Shown here one piece after another: positions 34,982 through 43,890 of a stretch of 62,632 nt of DNA. Within the stretch, counting starts at the first letter, position 1; every line of letters starts with the position of its first letter. Both the position numbers and the translations under genes were made by a program. The notes beneath the pieces are model-generated. The model was not told the origin of the DNA. It was given only the letters and a program-made list of their open reading frames with translations, and searched no databases. The stretch is from Hominiventricola filiformis (GTDB lineage Bacteria; Bacillota; Clostridia; Lachnospirales; Lachnospiraceae), in the NCBI RefSeq assembly GCF_020686965.1, contig NZ_JAJEPS010000016.1:1-62632 (forward strand). Direction: 5' to 3'.

Positions 34982-35674
34982 ATGAACGGAACATTATATG
35001 GTGTAGGTGTCGGCCCGGGGAATCCGAGACTTATGACCTATCTCGCAGTAGACACCATCAAAAACTGCCCGGTCATTGCCGTACCTGCAGACGGTAAGGA
35101 AAAGGCAGTTGCTTACAAGATTGCCAGCGGTATCGTGGATGGCATTGATGAAAAAGAATGCCTCAATCTCTCCACTCCCATGACAAAGGACAAGGCAGTC
35201 TTAGATGCCGCTTATCAGGCAGCTGCTGAGGCAATTATTGAAAAATTAAAAGAGGGCAAAGATGTGGCTTGTCTGACTCTTGGCGATCCCACGATCTACA
35301 GCACCTATATTTATATCCATCGTCTGGTAAAGGCACAGGGATATGCTACACAGATCATCAACGGTATCCCCTCTTTCTGCGCTGTCAGTGCAAAGCTTGG
35401 TGACAGCCTGGTGGACCGTTCTGAGCAGCTTCACATCATCCCGTCTACCTACGATATCGAAGACGGATTAAAGCTTCCTGGCACTAAGGTCCTTATGAAG
35501 GCCGCTTCAAAAATGCATCTCGTCAAAGAAACCTTGCAGCGCAATGAACTGAAAGGTTCCATGATTGAAAACTGTGGTATGCCGGAAGAACACATCTATC
35601 ACGGGGTAGATGAGATTCCTGATCAGGCAAGCTATTATTCGATTATTGTCGTGAAAGAAGATCATCATGATTGA
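34982..35674 (+). CDS. cbiL: Precorrin-2 / cobalt-factor II C20-methyltransferase
   Basis: SAM-dependent methylation at C-20 of the corrin precursor. 230 aa. The tetrapyrrole methylase fold is shown by LYGVGVGPGNPRLMTYLAVD, ACLTLGDPTIYSTYIYIH and IINGIPSFCAVSAKLG. AGGAAGG precedes ATG 34982. Unlike in classic cbi operons it is followed (8-nt overlap) by ABC-2 exporter genes and a NEAT-like protein, so it is separated from other pathway genes. Confidence 0.92.
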   Translation: MNGTLYGVGVGPGNPRLMTYLAVDTIKNCPVIAVPADGKEKAVAYKIASGIVDGIDEKECLNLSTPMTKDKAVLDAAYQAAAEAIIEKLKEGKDVACLTLGDPTIYSTYIYIHRLVKAQGYATQIINGIPSFCAVSAKLGDSLVDRSEQLHIIPSTYDIEDGLKLPGTKVLMKAASKMHLVKETLQRNELKGSMIENCGMPEEHIYHGVDEIPDQASYYSIIVVKEDHHD

Positions 35675-36509
35675 ATTAAGGAATCTGTCCAAGAAATATG
35701 ATCATTTTCTGGCAGTAGACAATTTGAATCTGACCATTGAGACCGGCGAATTCTTCGGTCTCCTTGGTCCTAATGGTGCCGGAAAGACTACCACGATCGG
35801 TATGCTTTCCACTCTTCTCCTCCCTACAGAGGGAGAAGTCCTGATTGACGGTGAAAAGTTAAACCGTCAGAACAACCAGCTGAAGCGAAAACTGAGTGTT
35901 GTCACCCAGGAATATTCCATGCGTCAGGATATGACCATGGATGAAGTGATGGAGTATCAGGGAAGACTTTATTACATGCCCCTGAAAAAGATCCGGGAAC
36001 GTTCTGAAGAATTATTGGAATTCTGCGGTCTGATTGATTTTCGGAAGAGAACAGTCCGTAAACTGTCCGGTGGAATGAAGCGTAAGCTTATGGTCTGCCG
36101 CGCACTGCTCACAGAGCCGGAAATTCTTCTTCTGGACGAACCTACCGCCGGCATGGATGCACTGGCCAGACGACAGATGTGGAATCTCCTGAAACAGCTG
36201 AACCAGCAGAAGCTGACGATTCTGCTTACCACGCATTATATGGAAGAAGCAGAAACCCTCTGCGACCGGGTCGGATTCATGTGCGACGGTGTTCTGGAGG
36301 AAACCGATGCACCTCGTTCCATGATTGAAATGCTGGGACGCTATACCGTGGACGAAGTCTGTCCGGGCGGTATGAAAAACCACTATTTCCATAGAAAGGA
36401 GGAAGCGATTCAGTTTCTGTCCGACTGTCCACAGGAAACTTCACTTCGCAGCACTACGCTGGAGGATGTCTTTCTTGAAAAAGTTGGCCGACAGCTGGAA
36501 CGCAAATAA
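35667..36509 (+). CDS. ABC transporter ATP-binding protein (ABC-2/drug-exporter type)
   Basis: 280 aa, DrrA-like. Walker A GPNGAGKTTT, signature LSGGMKRKL, Walker B ILLLDEPTAG, H-loop TTHYMEEAE. Start overlaps cbiL by 8 nt and the stop overlaps the permease start by 1 nt, so cbiL, ATPase and permease are one transcript. ABC-2 systems usually export; the cargo here is unknown but linked by position to corrin metabolism. Confidence 0.9.
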   Translation: MIELRNLSKKYDHFLAVDNLNLTIETGEFFGLLGPNGAGKTTTIGMLSTLLLPTEGEVLIDGEKLNRQNNQLKRKLSVVTQEYSMRQDMTMDEVMEYQGRLYYMPLKKIRERSEELLEFCGLIDFRKRTVRKLSGGMKRKLMVCRALLTEPEILLLDEPTAGMDALARRQMWNLLKQLNQQKLTILLTTHYMEEAETLCDRVGFMCDGVLEETDAPRSMIEMLGRYTVDEVCPGGMKNHYFHRKEEAIQFLSDCPQETSLRSTTLEDVFLEKVGRQLERK

Positions 36510-37243
36510 TGATGGGAATCCTTACTGTATTATGGGAAAAATGGGTGGAATTCCGCAGAGATTTTTATAAAATTACTCTGGCGGCCATGATTGCGCCACT
36601 CCTCTACATTCTGGTATTCGGCATGGGAATCCAGACCATGTCTCACGGTCAATCCTATTTAAACTTCCTGATTCCAGGCGTGATTGCCCTGACTACCATG
36701 AATGGAAGTTTTAATGCCATTGCCCAGAACCTGAATGTACAGCGTCTTTACGAGAAGGCCTTCGACCAGGTTATGATCTCCCCGACACCTCTCTGGCAAT
36801 TCATTGCAGGACAGGTTATCGGAGGAAGTCTCCGGGGTCTTTATGCCGGAGTCATTATCATTTTGCTGGTGCTTCCCATCGGAACCGGACTTTGTTTCAA
36901 TGGATGGTCCTTCCTTCTGATGTTTTTAAACGGAGCTGTCTTCTCCACCATTGGAGTTGTCGTCTCCTTCTATGCGAAAAACCATACGGATGTACCACGT
37001 TTTTCAAACTATGTCATTATGCCGATGGCTTACCTTTGCAACACTTTCTTTTCTTCCAAGTCCATGCCTGACGGGATCAGACAGCTGGTAGAATTTCTTC
37101 CGCTGTCCCAGACCAGCGCTGCTCTGCGAAGCATTGCCAACCACCAAACATTCTCCTATACCAGTATTGGTATACTGGCTCTCTATCTGGTCTGCTTTGC
37201 TGCCGCCGCCTCCTGGTTCCTGTATAAAAAGAAAAACTTGTAA
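36509..37243 (+). CDS. ABC-2 type transporter permease
   Basis: 244 aa with six hydrophobic helices (AMIAPLLYILVFGMGIQTM, GVIIILLVLPIG, FLLMFLNGAVFSTIGVVVSF). The ABC-2 signature region PMAYLCNTFFSS and LPLSQTSAALRSI is present. Partner of the upstream ATPase. Homodimer expected. A NEAT-like membrane protein follows 32 nt downstream. Confidence 0.88.
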   Translation: MMGILTVLWEKWVEFRRDFYKITLAAMIAPLLYILVFGMGIQTMSHGQSYLNFLIPGVIALTTMNGSFNAIAQNLNVQRLYEKAFDQVMISPTPLWQFIAGQVIGGSLRGLYAGVIIILLVLPIGTGLCFNGWSFLLMFLNGAVFSTIGVVVSFYAKNHTDVPRFSNYVIMPMAYLCNTFFSSKSMPDGIRQLVEFLPLSQTSAALRSIANHQTFSYTSIGILALYLVCFAAAASWFLYKKKNL

Positions 37244-37275
37244 GCATCTTTGAGCAAAGGAAAGGAAAATTGATC

Positions 37276-37833
37276 ATGAAAAAAATATTACTCAGTGTCC
37301 TGCTGGCACTGGGGTGCTGCGCATCTGCAGCAAGCCCTGTACTGGCGGCTTCTGAGCCGTCTGCTGTCAGCGAATCCCTCGCCTTAGAGGACGGTGAATA
37401 TGCCATTGATGTTACCATGACCGGAGGAAGCGGCAAGGCGACTGTCCAAAGTCCGACACTTTTAACTGTAACGGATGGTGTTGCCTATGCTTCTATTACC
37501 TGGAGCAGCACCAATTATGATTACATGATCGTCGATGGGCAGAAATATCTGAATGAGAGTGGAGAAGGTTCCAATTCTCATTTTACGATTCCGGTACCGG
37601 ATCTTGCCTCGGATCTTCCGATTATCGCAGATACTCTTGCCATGGGAACACCTCATGAAGTCAAATATACGCTTACTTTTGACCCATCCTCCATCGATTC
37701 CAAAAGCAGCCTGCCGCAGGAAGGAGCCAAACGGGTTCTGCTCATGGCAGCAGTCATTATCATCGGCGGCGGTATTCTGAATCATTTCGTCAATGAACGA
37801 CGGAAGATTGATTATACCGGAAAACGAAAATAG
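37276..37833 (+). CDS. NEAT-like domain protein with signal peptide and C-terminal membrane anchor
   Basis: 185 aa: signal peptide to about residue 25 (ASPVLAA), one beta-sandwich domain (EDGEYAIDVTMTGGSGKA, then YASITWSSTNYDYMIVDG), a C-terminal transmembrane helix (VLLMAAVIIIGGGILNHFV) and a basic tail. The DGxYxVxV opening and the later VxxAxIxWSSxxYDYM region resemble NEAT domains, which bind heme or other tetrapyrroles. A close paralogue lies at 47156-47707. Exposed on the outer face of the membrane. Cotranscribed with cbiL and the ABC-2 pair. AAAGG precedes ATG 37276. The NEAT assignment is by pattern only. Confidence 0.75.
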   Translation: MKKILLSVLLALGCCASAASPVLAASEPSAVSESLALEDGEYAIDVTMTGGSGKATVQSPTLLTVTDGVAYASITWSSTNYDYMIVDGQKYLNESGEGSNSHFTIPVPDLASDLPIIADTLAMGTPHEVKYTLTFDPSSIDSKSSLPQEGAKRVLLMAAVIIIGGGILNHFVNERRKIDYTGKRK

Positions 37834-37857
37834 AATAATTTATACACAAATAATCGA

Positions 37858-38002
37858 GAGAAAGAAACGCCCCTCTATAAAAAGAACCACTTGCGTTAAA
37901 CCCTTTGAGCCAACAGTTCTAGCATTCGAAGATCTCTTTTGATTTATTCTCATGAAGCACTAGGTTCGCAAATACTCTTTCCATAGAAGGGCTTTTTCTC
38001 TC
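37858..38002 (+). ncRNA. Candidate rod-shaped structured RNA, 6S-like topology
   Basis: Distant segments pair across 145 nt: GCCC-TCTAT (37869-37878) with ATAGA-GGGC (37983-37992), AAAG with CTTT (37881-37884, 37977-37980), TTGCG with CGCAA (37891-37895, 37967-37971), and AACC/GGTT beyond. The basal helix is followed by TTTTTCTC. A possible promoter TTGATT-17-TAGAAT (37808-37836) points into it. A long hairpin with a central open region is the 6S RNA plan. The strand and identity are not proven. The remaining gap to 38059 shows no gene. Confidence 0.4.
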
Positions 38003-38059
38003 CGTGAGGAAATGATCATATAATGATGCCGGCTGTTTTTCAGTAGTACCTCTAATATA

Positions 38060-39010
38060 TTACTTATTATCAAACCATACTAATTCTGCCGTTCGTCCTA
38101 AAATATTTTCTAGTTCATTGTCAGATAAAAAGTAACTATACTTCACTACACAATCCAAATGTTGTTTATAAGTGCAGGCTTTAAATACAGTAGGCATATC
38201 ACTGCCCCACATTACTCTGTTAATTGCACCCATCTTTTTTGCCGTTTTCAATACATCCTGCATAATTGGCCATGGATAATCCTGACCTGCTCTCATAGCC
38301 AGCATAGGAATCCCCGAACAATCGAAATACACATTTTCATTATACTCTAAAATAGATAATACTTTCTTCAGGCTATTCAATTCCCCCAATTCTGCATTAT
38401 CCCACAATCTGCTCACTCCCATATGTGGAAGTATAATTTTAAGGGTTGGATATCTTCTAGCCACTTCTAATATTTGATCAATCGGAAAATCATCTGGACC
38501 ATTTCCCCATCCCATATCCAACATAAAATATGCATTATACTTCAACAATTCTTCAAATACAAATTGTTTATCATCCGCCAGCATATCAAACGGAATATCC
38601 GGAGATTCAAATTTCAATCCTTTATACCCATATTCACCAATACACTTTTTAGCCGTTTCTTTGTACATTTTTTTATCCTGAGGTGTTCCTATTCCAATAG
38701 AGACATATTTTCCCGGATTGTCTTTAATAATTTTATTAATGTAATCATATTGTTCTCCGTAGCAGGGCGTCTGAAGTAATACAACTTTATCAAATCCCAT
38801 TATTTTTTCATAAGATTGCATAACTTCTATTTTGCAGGTATTATCTCTCATTTCCGGAGGCAAAAATTGTTCTTCGAAATTTCCAACCCGAATTCTACCA
38901 TCTTCAAGCGGCACCAACGGCTGATAATTAAAACGGATTCCGTGAAGTTTTTCCCACACATGTCCATGTGCTTCAATAAAAAGCATATCCTTTCCACGTA
39001 CATTAATCAT
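38060..39010 (-). CDS. Amidohydrolase family protein (ACMSD-like TIM barrel)
   Basis: 316 aa. The metal motif H-x-H is in IEAHGHVWEKLHG at the N-terminus; KGLKFESPDIPF, KIILPHMGVSRLWDN (His) and NRVMWGSDMPTVF (Asp) supply the later ligands. This is amidohydrolase_2 type: lactonases, ACMSD-like decarboxylases. The substrate is unknown but should be what the adjacent ribose-type ABC system imports, or its derivative. AGGAG lies 7 nt before ATG 39010. Last gene of the A+T-rich operon, 16 nt after the LacI gene. Confidence 0.82.
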   Translation of the reverse strand: MINVRGKDMLFIEAHGHVWEKLHGIRFNYQPLVPLEDGRIRVGNFEEQFLPPEMRDNTCKIEVMQSYEKIMGFDKVVLLQTPCYGEQYDYINKIIKDNPGKYVSIGIGTPQDKKMYKETAKKCIGEYGYKGLKFESPDIPFDMLADDKQFVFEELLKYNAYFMLDMGWGNGPDDFPIDQILEVARRYPTLKIILPHMGVSRLWDNAELGELNSLKKVLSILEYNENVYFDCSGIPMLAMRAGQDYPWPIMQDVLKTAKKMGAINRVMWGSDMPTVFKACTYKQHLDCVVKYSYFLSDNELENILGRTAELVWFDNK

Positions 39011-39025
39011 CCCTATTCTCCTTTG

Positions 39026-40072
39026 TTATAAAATAACCGACACAGATCCTCTTGCAATTAATTGACCTTTTAACTGAATGCCCATATTTTCTGTATTATT
39101 TCCATCTATAATTTGTTTCATTAAATCCATAGCATTCTTTCCAAGCTCATATTTAGGCTGTCGTATAGTCGTCAATGCAGGTTTTATTAATGCAGATACA
39201 TAAACATCATCAAATCCAGTCACACCAATATCATCAGGTACTATTAGGTCATTTTTTCGTAATTCCTTAATTACTTCAATTGCAGAAATGTCTCCATTAG
39301 CATCGTAAATAGCTGTAAATCTTTTAGGTGATTCAATAATATTTTTCACACAATCATCTAAATTAGAAAAATGGATTGCATCAAGGTAAAAAATCCCATC
39401 TTCTATATCATGGTCCGTTTCTTTCATTGCTTTTTCATATCCACGTCGACGTTCTTCTATGATATACTGTTTTCCTTGAGGCATAAGCAATGCAATTCTT
39501 TCGTGTCCAATACTCAAAAGATACTTTGTCATTTCATAAGATGCCTGATAATTATCAAGTCCTACGTACGGAAGCTGATGAATTGGATTAAATCTATCCA
39601 CCTGAAGAAGTGGTACTCCTTGCTCTTTCAACTCATGGAACATTCTTTCTTCTCTTCCATCATCATCATATACTCCTGCAATAATAATTCCTTTTGCAGA
39701 TATAGAACGTAAAGTTCGTACATAAGCTTCCTCTTTGGCAAAATCATTTTCCGAGTCGAAAATTACAATATAATAACCAAGTTCATCTGCTCTTTGCATT
39801 ATTCCTTTAATTAATTCAGGATAAAAATGATTGGTTATACTAGGCACAATCAAACCAATCAAAACACTATCTCCGCTTTTTAGAGTTCGTGCGTTCAAGT
39901 TTGGCTGATAATTCAGTTTTTTTATTGCTTCCAGTATTCTTTTTTTTACTTTATCCGCTACTTTTCCATTATCTTTTCCATTAATAACCAAAGAAACAGA
40001 TGCTATCGATGTATTAGCCTCCTTTGCTATATCTTTAATTCCAACTCTCTTATTTGCCTTATTTTCGTCCAC
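39026..40072 (-). CDS. LacI family transcriptional regulator
   Basis: 348 aa. N-terminal HTH and hinge: VGIKDIAKEANTSIASVSLV, INGKDNGKVADKVKKRILEA, LNYQPNLNARTLKSG. The C-terminal periplasmic-binding-like effector domain follows (LIGLIVPSITNHFYPELIKG, TAIYDANGDISA, IGVTGFDDVYVSAL). Its likely targets are the two AAAACGTTTT palindromes upstream of the transporter operon at 43.7 kb, which are typical LacI sites. Confidence 0.92.
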   Translation of the reverse strand: MDENKANKRVGIKDIAKEANTSIASVSLVINGKDNGKVADKVKKRILEAIKKLNYQPNLNARTLKSGDSVLIGLIVPSITNHFYPELIKGIMQRADELGYYIVIFDSENDFAKEEAYVRTLRSISAKGIIIAGVYDDDGREERMFHELKEQGVPLLQVDRFNPIHQLPYVGLDNYQASYEMTKYLLSIGHERIALLMPQGKQYIIEERRRGYEKAMKETDHDIEDGIFYLDAIHFSNLDDCVKNIIESPKRFTAIYDANGDISAIEVIKELRKNDLIVPDDIGVTGFDDVYVSALIKPALTTIRQPKYELGKNAMDLMKQIIDGNNTENMGIQLKGQLIARGSVSVIL

Positions 40073-40098
40073 TTTTCTATACCCTTATCTTATTTTAT

Positions 40099-41094
40099 TC
40101 ATTTCGAATAATATTTTTCACTATATTCATCAACATTTGAACTATCAATCACTTCAAAGTCTGAGAATACATCATCATGAGTGCTTTCTCCACTACTAAT
40201 CATGTCTTCCAAAACACTATAAACATTCTGAGCCTGTTTCTGGAAATTATAAAACATACTCATTGCAATACTTCCATCCCGAATATATCCCATTGTCACT
40301 TCCAAACCATCTGCACCAATAATCATAATGTTTTCATCAGCGCGTCCCGCTGCTTTAATTGCCTCCGCTGCGCCCATTGCCATATTATCATTCATGCAAA
40401 CAACAGCATTTATATCACTATACGCCTGAAGCCAATCTTCCATCAGTGTTAACGCATCTTCTTGATTCCAATTTGCAGTTTTTGATTCTAATATATTTAA
40501 AGATGGATACTCACTATGCAAAGTATCTGTAAATCCTCTTACGCGCTGTTCACTATTAGATGCTCCTGGTGCACCTTCCATGACCAAAACGTTGGATCCA
40601 TCTTCCAGTCTATCTCCAACATATTCTGCCATAGTTTTTCCACAGCTCTCATTAGACCCACCAACATATACAAATTTTTCACTTTCCGAATCAATATTAT
40701 TTACATAATCTATCAACGGAATTCCAGCTTCATTACACGCATCTACGCATGCCATATTAGCCTGCGAATCACTTGCTGACATAACAATATAATCACAATT
40801 TCTGGCAATAAACGTCTCAATCTGAGAAAGTTGAATACTAGAATCCATTTCTGCGCTTACAAAATCAACATTCCATTCCGGATGATTTTCACTAATCAAT
40901 TTTTCTAAATAGTTTGCTACTTCCTTTGTAAATGTATCTGTATCTGAACAATTACTCACACCTATTTTTATTGACTGTAATTTTGAATCTTCACTTGTTT
41001 GTTCTACAGAGGTATTTTTACTCGATGTTCCACAAGCTGTCGATACTAACATTGTTCCAATTAAAATCGCACTTAAAATAATTGTTCTCTTCAT
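40099..41094 (-). CDS. Sugar ABC transporter substrate-binding lipoprotein (RbsB-like)
   Basis: 331 aa. Lipoprotein signal with lipobox VSTAC. Peripla_BP_4 fold: KIGVSNCSDTDTFTKEVANY, YIVMSASDSQANMACVDACNEAGIPLIDY, AVVCMNDNMAMGAAEAIKAAG. ATG 41094 has AGGAG at 10 nt; the longer frame from 41121 abuts the permease stop. Receptor for the RbsC/RbsA-like genes upstream. Confidence 0.88.
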   Translation of the reverse strand: MKRTIILSAILIGTMLVSTACGTSSKNTSVEQTSEDSKLQSIKIGVSNCSDTDTFTKEVANYLEKLISENHPEWNVDFVSAEMDSSIQLSQIETFIARNCDYIVMSASDSQANMACVDACNEAGIPLIDYVNNIDSESEKFVYVGGSNESCGKTMAEYVGDRLEDGSNVLVMEGAPGASNSEQRVRGFTDTLHSEYPSLNILESKTANWNQEDALTLMEDWLQAYSDINAVVCMNDNMAMGAAEAIKAAGRADENIMIIGADGLEVTMGYIRDGSIAMSMFYNFQKQAQNVYSVLEDMISSGESTHDDVFSDFEVIDSSNVDEYSEKYYSK

Positions 41095-41121
41095 AATAAA
41101 ACTTCTCCTTTCAAAATCCAT

Positions 41122-42123
41122 CTATGCTTTTTTTCCAATTCCTTTAATTCTGTAATCAGCAACTACTGCTACTACGATAATAACTCCCCTTACAATCATT
41201 TGCCAATATGTACTAATTCCTTTCAAATTCAGTATATTATTTACAATAGCAATTACGAGACACCCTATAAATGTACCGCTAAGTTTACTTGACCCTCCAA
41301 TTAAGCTTGTGCCACCCAATACGCATGCCGATATAGCATCAAATTCATACCCGCTGGCCGCAGATGGTTGTCCTGAATTCATGCGAGACATCAAAATAAT
41401 TCCTGAAATAGCAGCTAAAGCACCATTCATCACATATGTTCTAAAAATAATACTGTTAATTTTGATTCCTGATGCCTTTGCAGCTTCACGATTTCCTCCC
41501 GTCGCATATACATATCTTCCGAATTTTGTTTTGTTCAATAAAATCCAGCAGATAAACAATAGAAAAAACATAAGCCATATAGGAAGGGGAATTGCTCCCA
41601 ACACAGGAACACTAATATTAAATAATGAATTAAGAGTCCCCTGACCTAAAATTTTAAAGCTTTCTCCCATTCCTGCAACAGGTTGTCCATCTGTAATCAA
41701 ATATACAATTCCTCTTGCTATTGTCTGCATTGCAAAAGTTGTAATTAATGTTGGTATCGAAGTTGCTACTGTAATTGCTCCAGATATTGCTCCGCAAATC
41801 ACACCTGTAAGCACTCCTGCACCAAACCCTAATGCGGGATTTCCTGTTACTGCCCAAACCATTGCTGATATGCAGCCGCCCAAAGCCATTATTGAACCAA
41901 TAGATAAATCGATTTCCCCTAATGTTAATACAAATGTCATTCCATATGCACTAATTCCTGTAATACACATTAGTCTTAACACATTCAAAATATTATTTAC
42001 ACTTAAAAATGCGTCTGTAGTAACTGATGCAGCAAAAAAGATAATTGCAAAAATAATGAACATCCCATATGAGGAATATAAATCCCCCATATTAATTGTT
42101 TTTGCTGTTTTTTCTTTATTCAT
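41122..42123 (-). CDS. Sugar ABC transporter permease (RbsC-like)
   Basis: 333 aa, about 9-10 transmembrane helices. BPD_transp_2 family signatures include LTLGEIDLSIGSIMALGGCI, TFAMQTIARGIVYLITDGQP, YVYATGGNREAAKASGI and CVLGGTSLIGGSSKLSGTFIG. It overlaps the ATPase gene by 8 nt. Confidence 0.9.
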   Translation of the reverse strand: MNKEKTAKTINMGDLYSSYGMFIIFAIIFFAASVTTDAFLSVNNILNVLRLMCITGISAYGMTFVLTLGEIDLSIGSIMALGGCISAMVWAVTGNPALGFGAGVLTGVICGAISGAITVATSIPTLITTFAMQTIARGIVYLITDGQPVAGMGESFKILGQGTLNSLFNISVPVLGAIPLPIWLMFFLLFICWILLNKTKFGRYVYATGGNREAAKASGIKINSIIFRTYVMNGALAAISGIILMSRMNSGQPSAASGYEFDAISACVLGGTSLIGGSSKLSGTFIGCLVIAIVNNILNLKGISTYWQMIVRGVIIVVAVVADYRIKGIGKKA

Positions 42124-43642
42124 TGTCTATCTCCTCATCCGATTCACTTCTCAATTTTGTATTCGCGATCGCATATCTCATAATATTTTCCTGTGAAAAA
42201 TCCTTTTGTGCTAATTCCCCGGTAATTTCACCATCACTCATTACATAGATCCGATCACAAATCCCCATCAATTCTTGAATTTCTGAAGAAATCACCATGA
42301 CTGCCAATCCATCTTTAGCCATACTTCCGATCAAATTGTAGATATCGTATTTGGCCCCTACATCTATTCCTCTTGTTGGTTCATCCAAAATCATAAATGT
42401 CATATCTCTAGAAAGCCATTTTGCCAAAACAACCTTTTGTTGGTTGCCACCGCTTATGTTTTGAACTTTGCTTTCAATTGAAGGTAATTTTATATTTAAT
42501 TTTTTTACCATACTATTTGAAAGTTCTTTATCTTTCTTCATATTGATAATACCGTTTGATGTAATCATCTCCATATTAATCATAGAAATATTTTCTCGGA
42601 TACTTCGGCACAAAACTAAACCTTCAACTTTTCTATCCTCATTAGAAAATGCAATTCCGGCCTTTATGGCATCCGACGGCTTTCTGATATCAATTTCGGA
42701 ATTTTTAAGATACAACTTCCCTCCCCGTAAATCGTCTAATCCAAAAATAGCTCTTGCTACTTCTGTCCTTCCTGCACCCACCAATCCTGAAAAACCTACT
42801 ATTTCTCCTTTATTAACATGGAATGATATATTTTTAAATTTTTTCCCTTGTAATCCTTCTGCACGAAAAATTTCTTTTCCTATATTTCGTATTCTTTCTG
42901 GATAAATGTTTGTCATCGCTCTGCCAACCATTTCTGTAATAATACGTTCCATATTGTAGTCCGAAATTTTTCCAGTACTGATTTTTTCTCCATCACGCAT
43001 TATTGTTATTTCATCACTCATTTTAAAAACTTCATCCAATTTATGAGTAATGTAAATAATAGCAACACCTTTTTTCTTAAGTTTTTCTATTTCCCGAAAC
43101 AAAGCTTCAATTTCCCGATCTGTGAGTGATGATGTAGGTTCATCCATAATAACCACGGAAGCATCCCTCGAAATTGCTTTAACAATTTCTACCATCTGCA
43201 TTTCTGCTACAGTTAATGTTGACATTTTACGTGATGGTTCTAAGTGCATTCCAACTTCTTCCAATAATTTCTTTGCTTCTCTATTCATCTTTTTATCATC
43301 TACGAACCTTAATTTTGTCATTGGTTCACGATAGAGAAAAATATTTTCCGCAATTGTCATTTCCGGTATCGGACTTAACTCTTGCTGGATCATCGAAATT
43401 CCCATTTGAATCGCATCTCTTGGATTCAAATTTTTGATTATTTGTCCATCATATAAATACTCTCCTTGATCCATAGTGTAAGTGCCACAGACTATTTTCA
43501 TAAGAGTTGACTTTCCAGCACCATTTTCTCCTAACAATGCATGAAATGTTCCACGTTCTACTGTAAAATCAATATCTTTTAATATTGGAATTCCACCGAA
43601 AGACTTTCCGATATGTTTTAATTCTAATACGTTTCCGCTCAT
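42116..43642 (-). CDS. Sugar ABC transporter ATP-binding protein (RbsA/MglA-like, two ABC domains)
   Basis: 508 aa with two nucleotide-binding domains. NBD1 has GENGAGKSTLMKI, LTVAEMQMVEI and VIMDEPTSSL. NBD2 has GLVGAGRTEVARAIFG, ISGGNQQKVVLAKWL and ILDEPTRGIDVGAKYDIY. This is the CUT2 architecture. GGGGGG lies 8 nt before ATG 43642 (a TTG at 43648 is the other option). First gene of the operon, behind two LacI-type operators. Confidence 0.92.
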   Translation of the reverse strand: MSGNVLELKHIGKSFGGIPILKDIDFTVERGTFHALLGENGAGKSTLMKIVCGTYTMDQGEYLYDGQIIKNLNPRDAIQMGISMIQQELSPIPEMTIAENIFLYREPMTKLRFVDDKKMNREAKKLLEEVGMHLEPSRKMSTLTVAEMQMVEIVKAISRDASVVIMDEPTSSLTDREIEALFREIEKLKKKGVAIIYITHKLDEVFKMSDEITIMRDGEKISTGKISDYNMERIITEMVGRAMTNIYPERIRNIGKEIFRAEGLQGKKFKNISFHVNKGEIVGFSGLVGAGRTEVARAIFGLDDLRGGKLYLKNSEIDIRKPSDAIKAGIAFSNEDRKVEGLVLCRSIRENISMINMEMITSNGIINMKKDKELSNSMVKKLNIKLPSIESKVQNISGGNQQKVVLAKWLSRDMTFMILDEPTRGIDVGAKYDIYNLIGSMAKDGLAVMVISSEIQELMGICDRIYVMSDGEITGELAQKDFSQENIMRYAIANTKLRSESDEEIDNE

Positions 43643-43672
43643 CCACAAATCCCCCCTTTCATCTTATTTTGC

Positions 43673-43752
43673 TTAAAACGTTTTGTGTTTTTTCTAAAAT
43701 TAGGCCTATTATTTTACTTTTTTGCGTATATACGTTACTTAAAACGTTTTAA
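43673..43752 (-). promoter_or_regulatory. Two LacI-type operators
   Basis: Perfect palindrome TTAAAACGTTTTAA at 43739-43752 and near-perfect TTAAAACGTTTTGT at 43673-43686, centres 66 bp apart. The spacing fits looping around the operon promoter. The central CG step is typical of LacI/CcpA-family sites. A clear -35/-10 pair is not obvious. Confidence 0.75.
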
Positions 43753-43816
43753 CTTGTAAGATGAATATATCATATATTTTCAAAATTCGCAAGTATTTTA
43801 TATATTTTTGTCAAAA

Positions 43817-43868
43817 AATAACAAAGATCTCGAAAAATAATCTTTTATTTTCCAAGATCTTTGTTTAT
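43817..43868 (-). terminator. Terminator of the corrinoid/tetrapyrrole importer operon
   Basis: AACAAAGATCT pairs with AGATCTTTGTT around an A/T-rich inner stem (AAAATAA/TTTATTTT), and on the minus strand is followed by ATTTTTTG. It is the right boundary of the A+T-rich block. Confidence 0.8.
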
Positions 43869-43890
43869 TATCACAGTACTTTATTTATTT

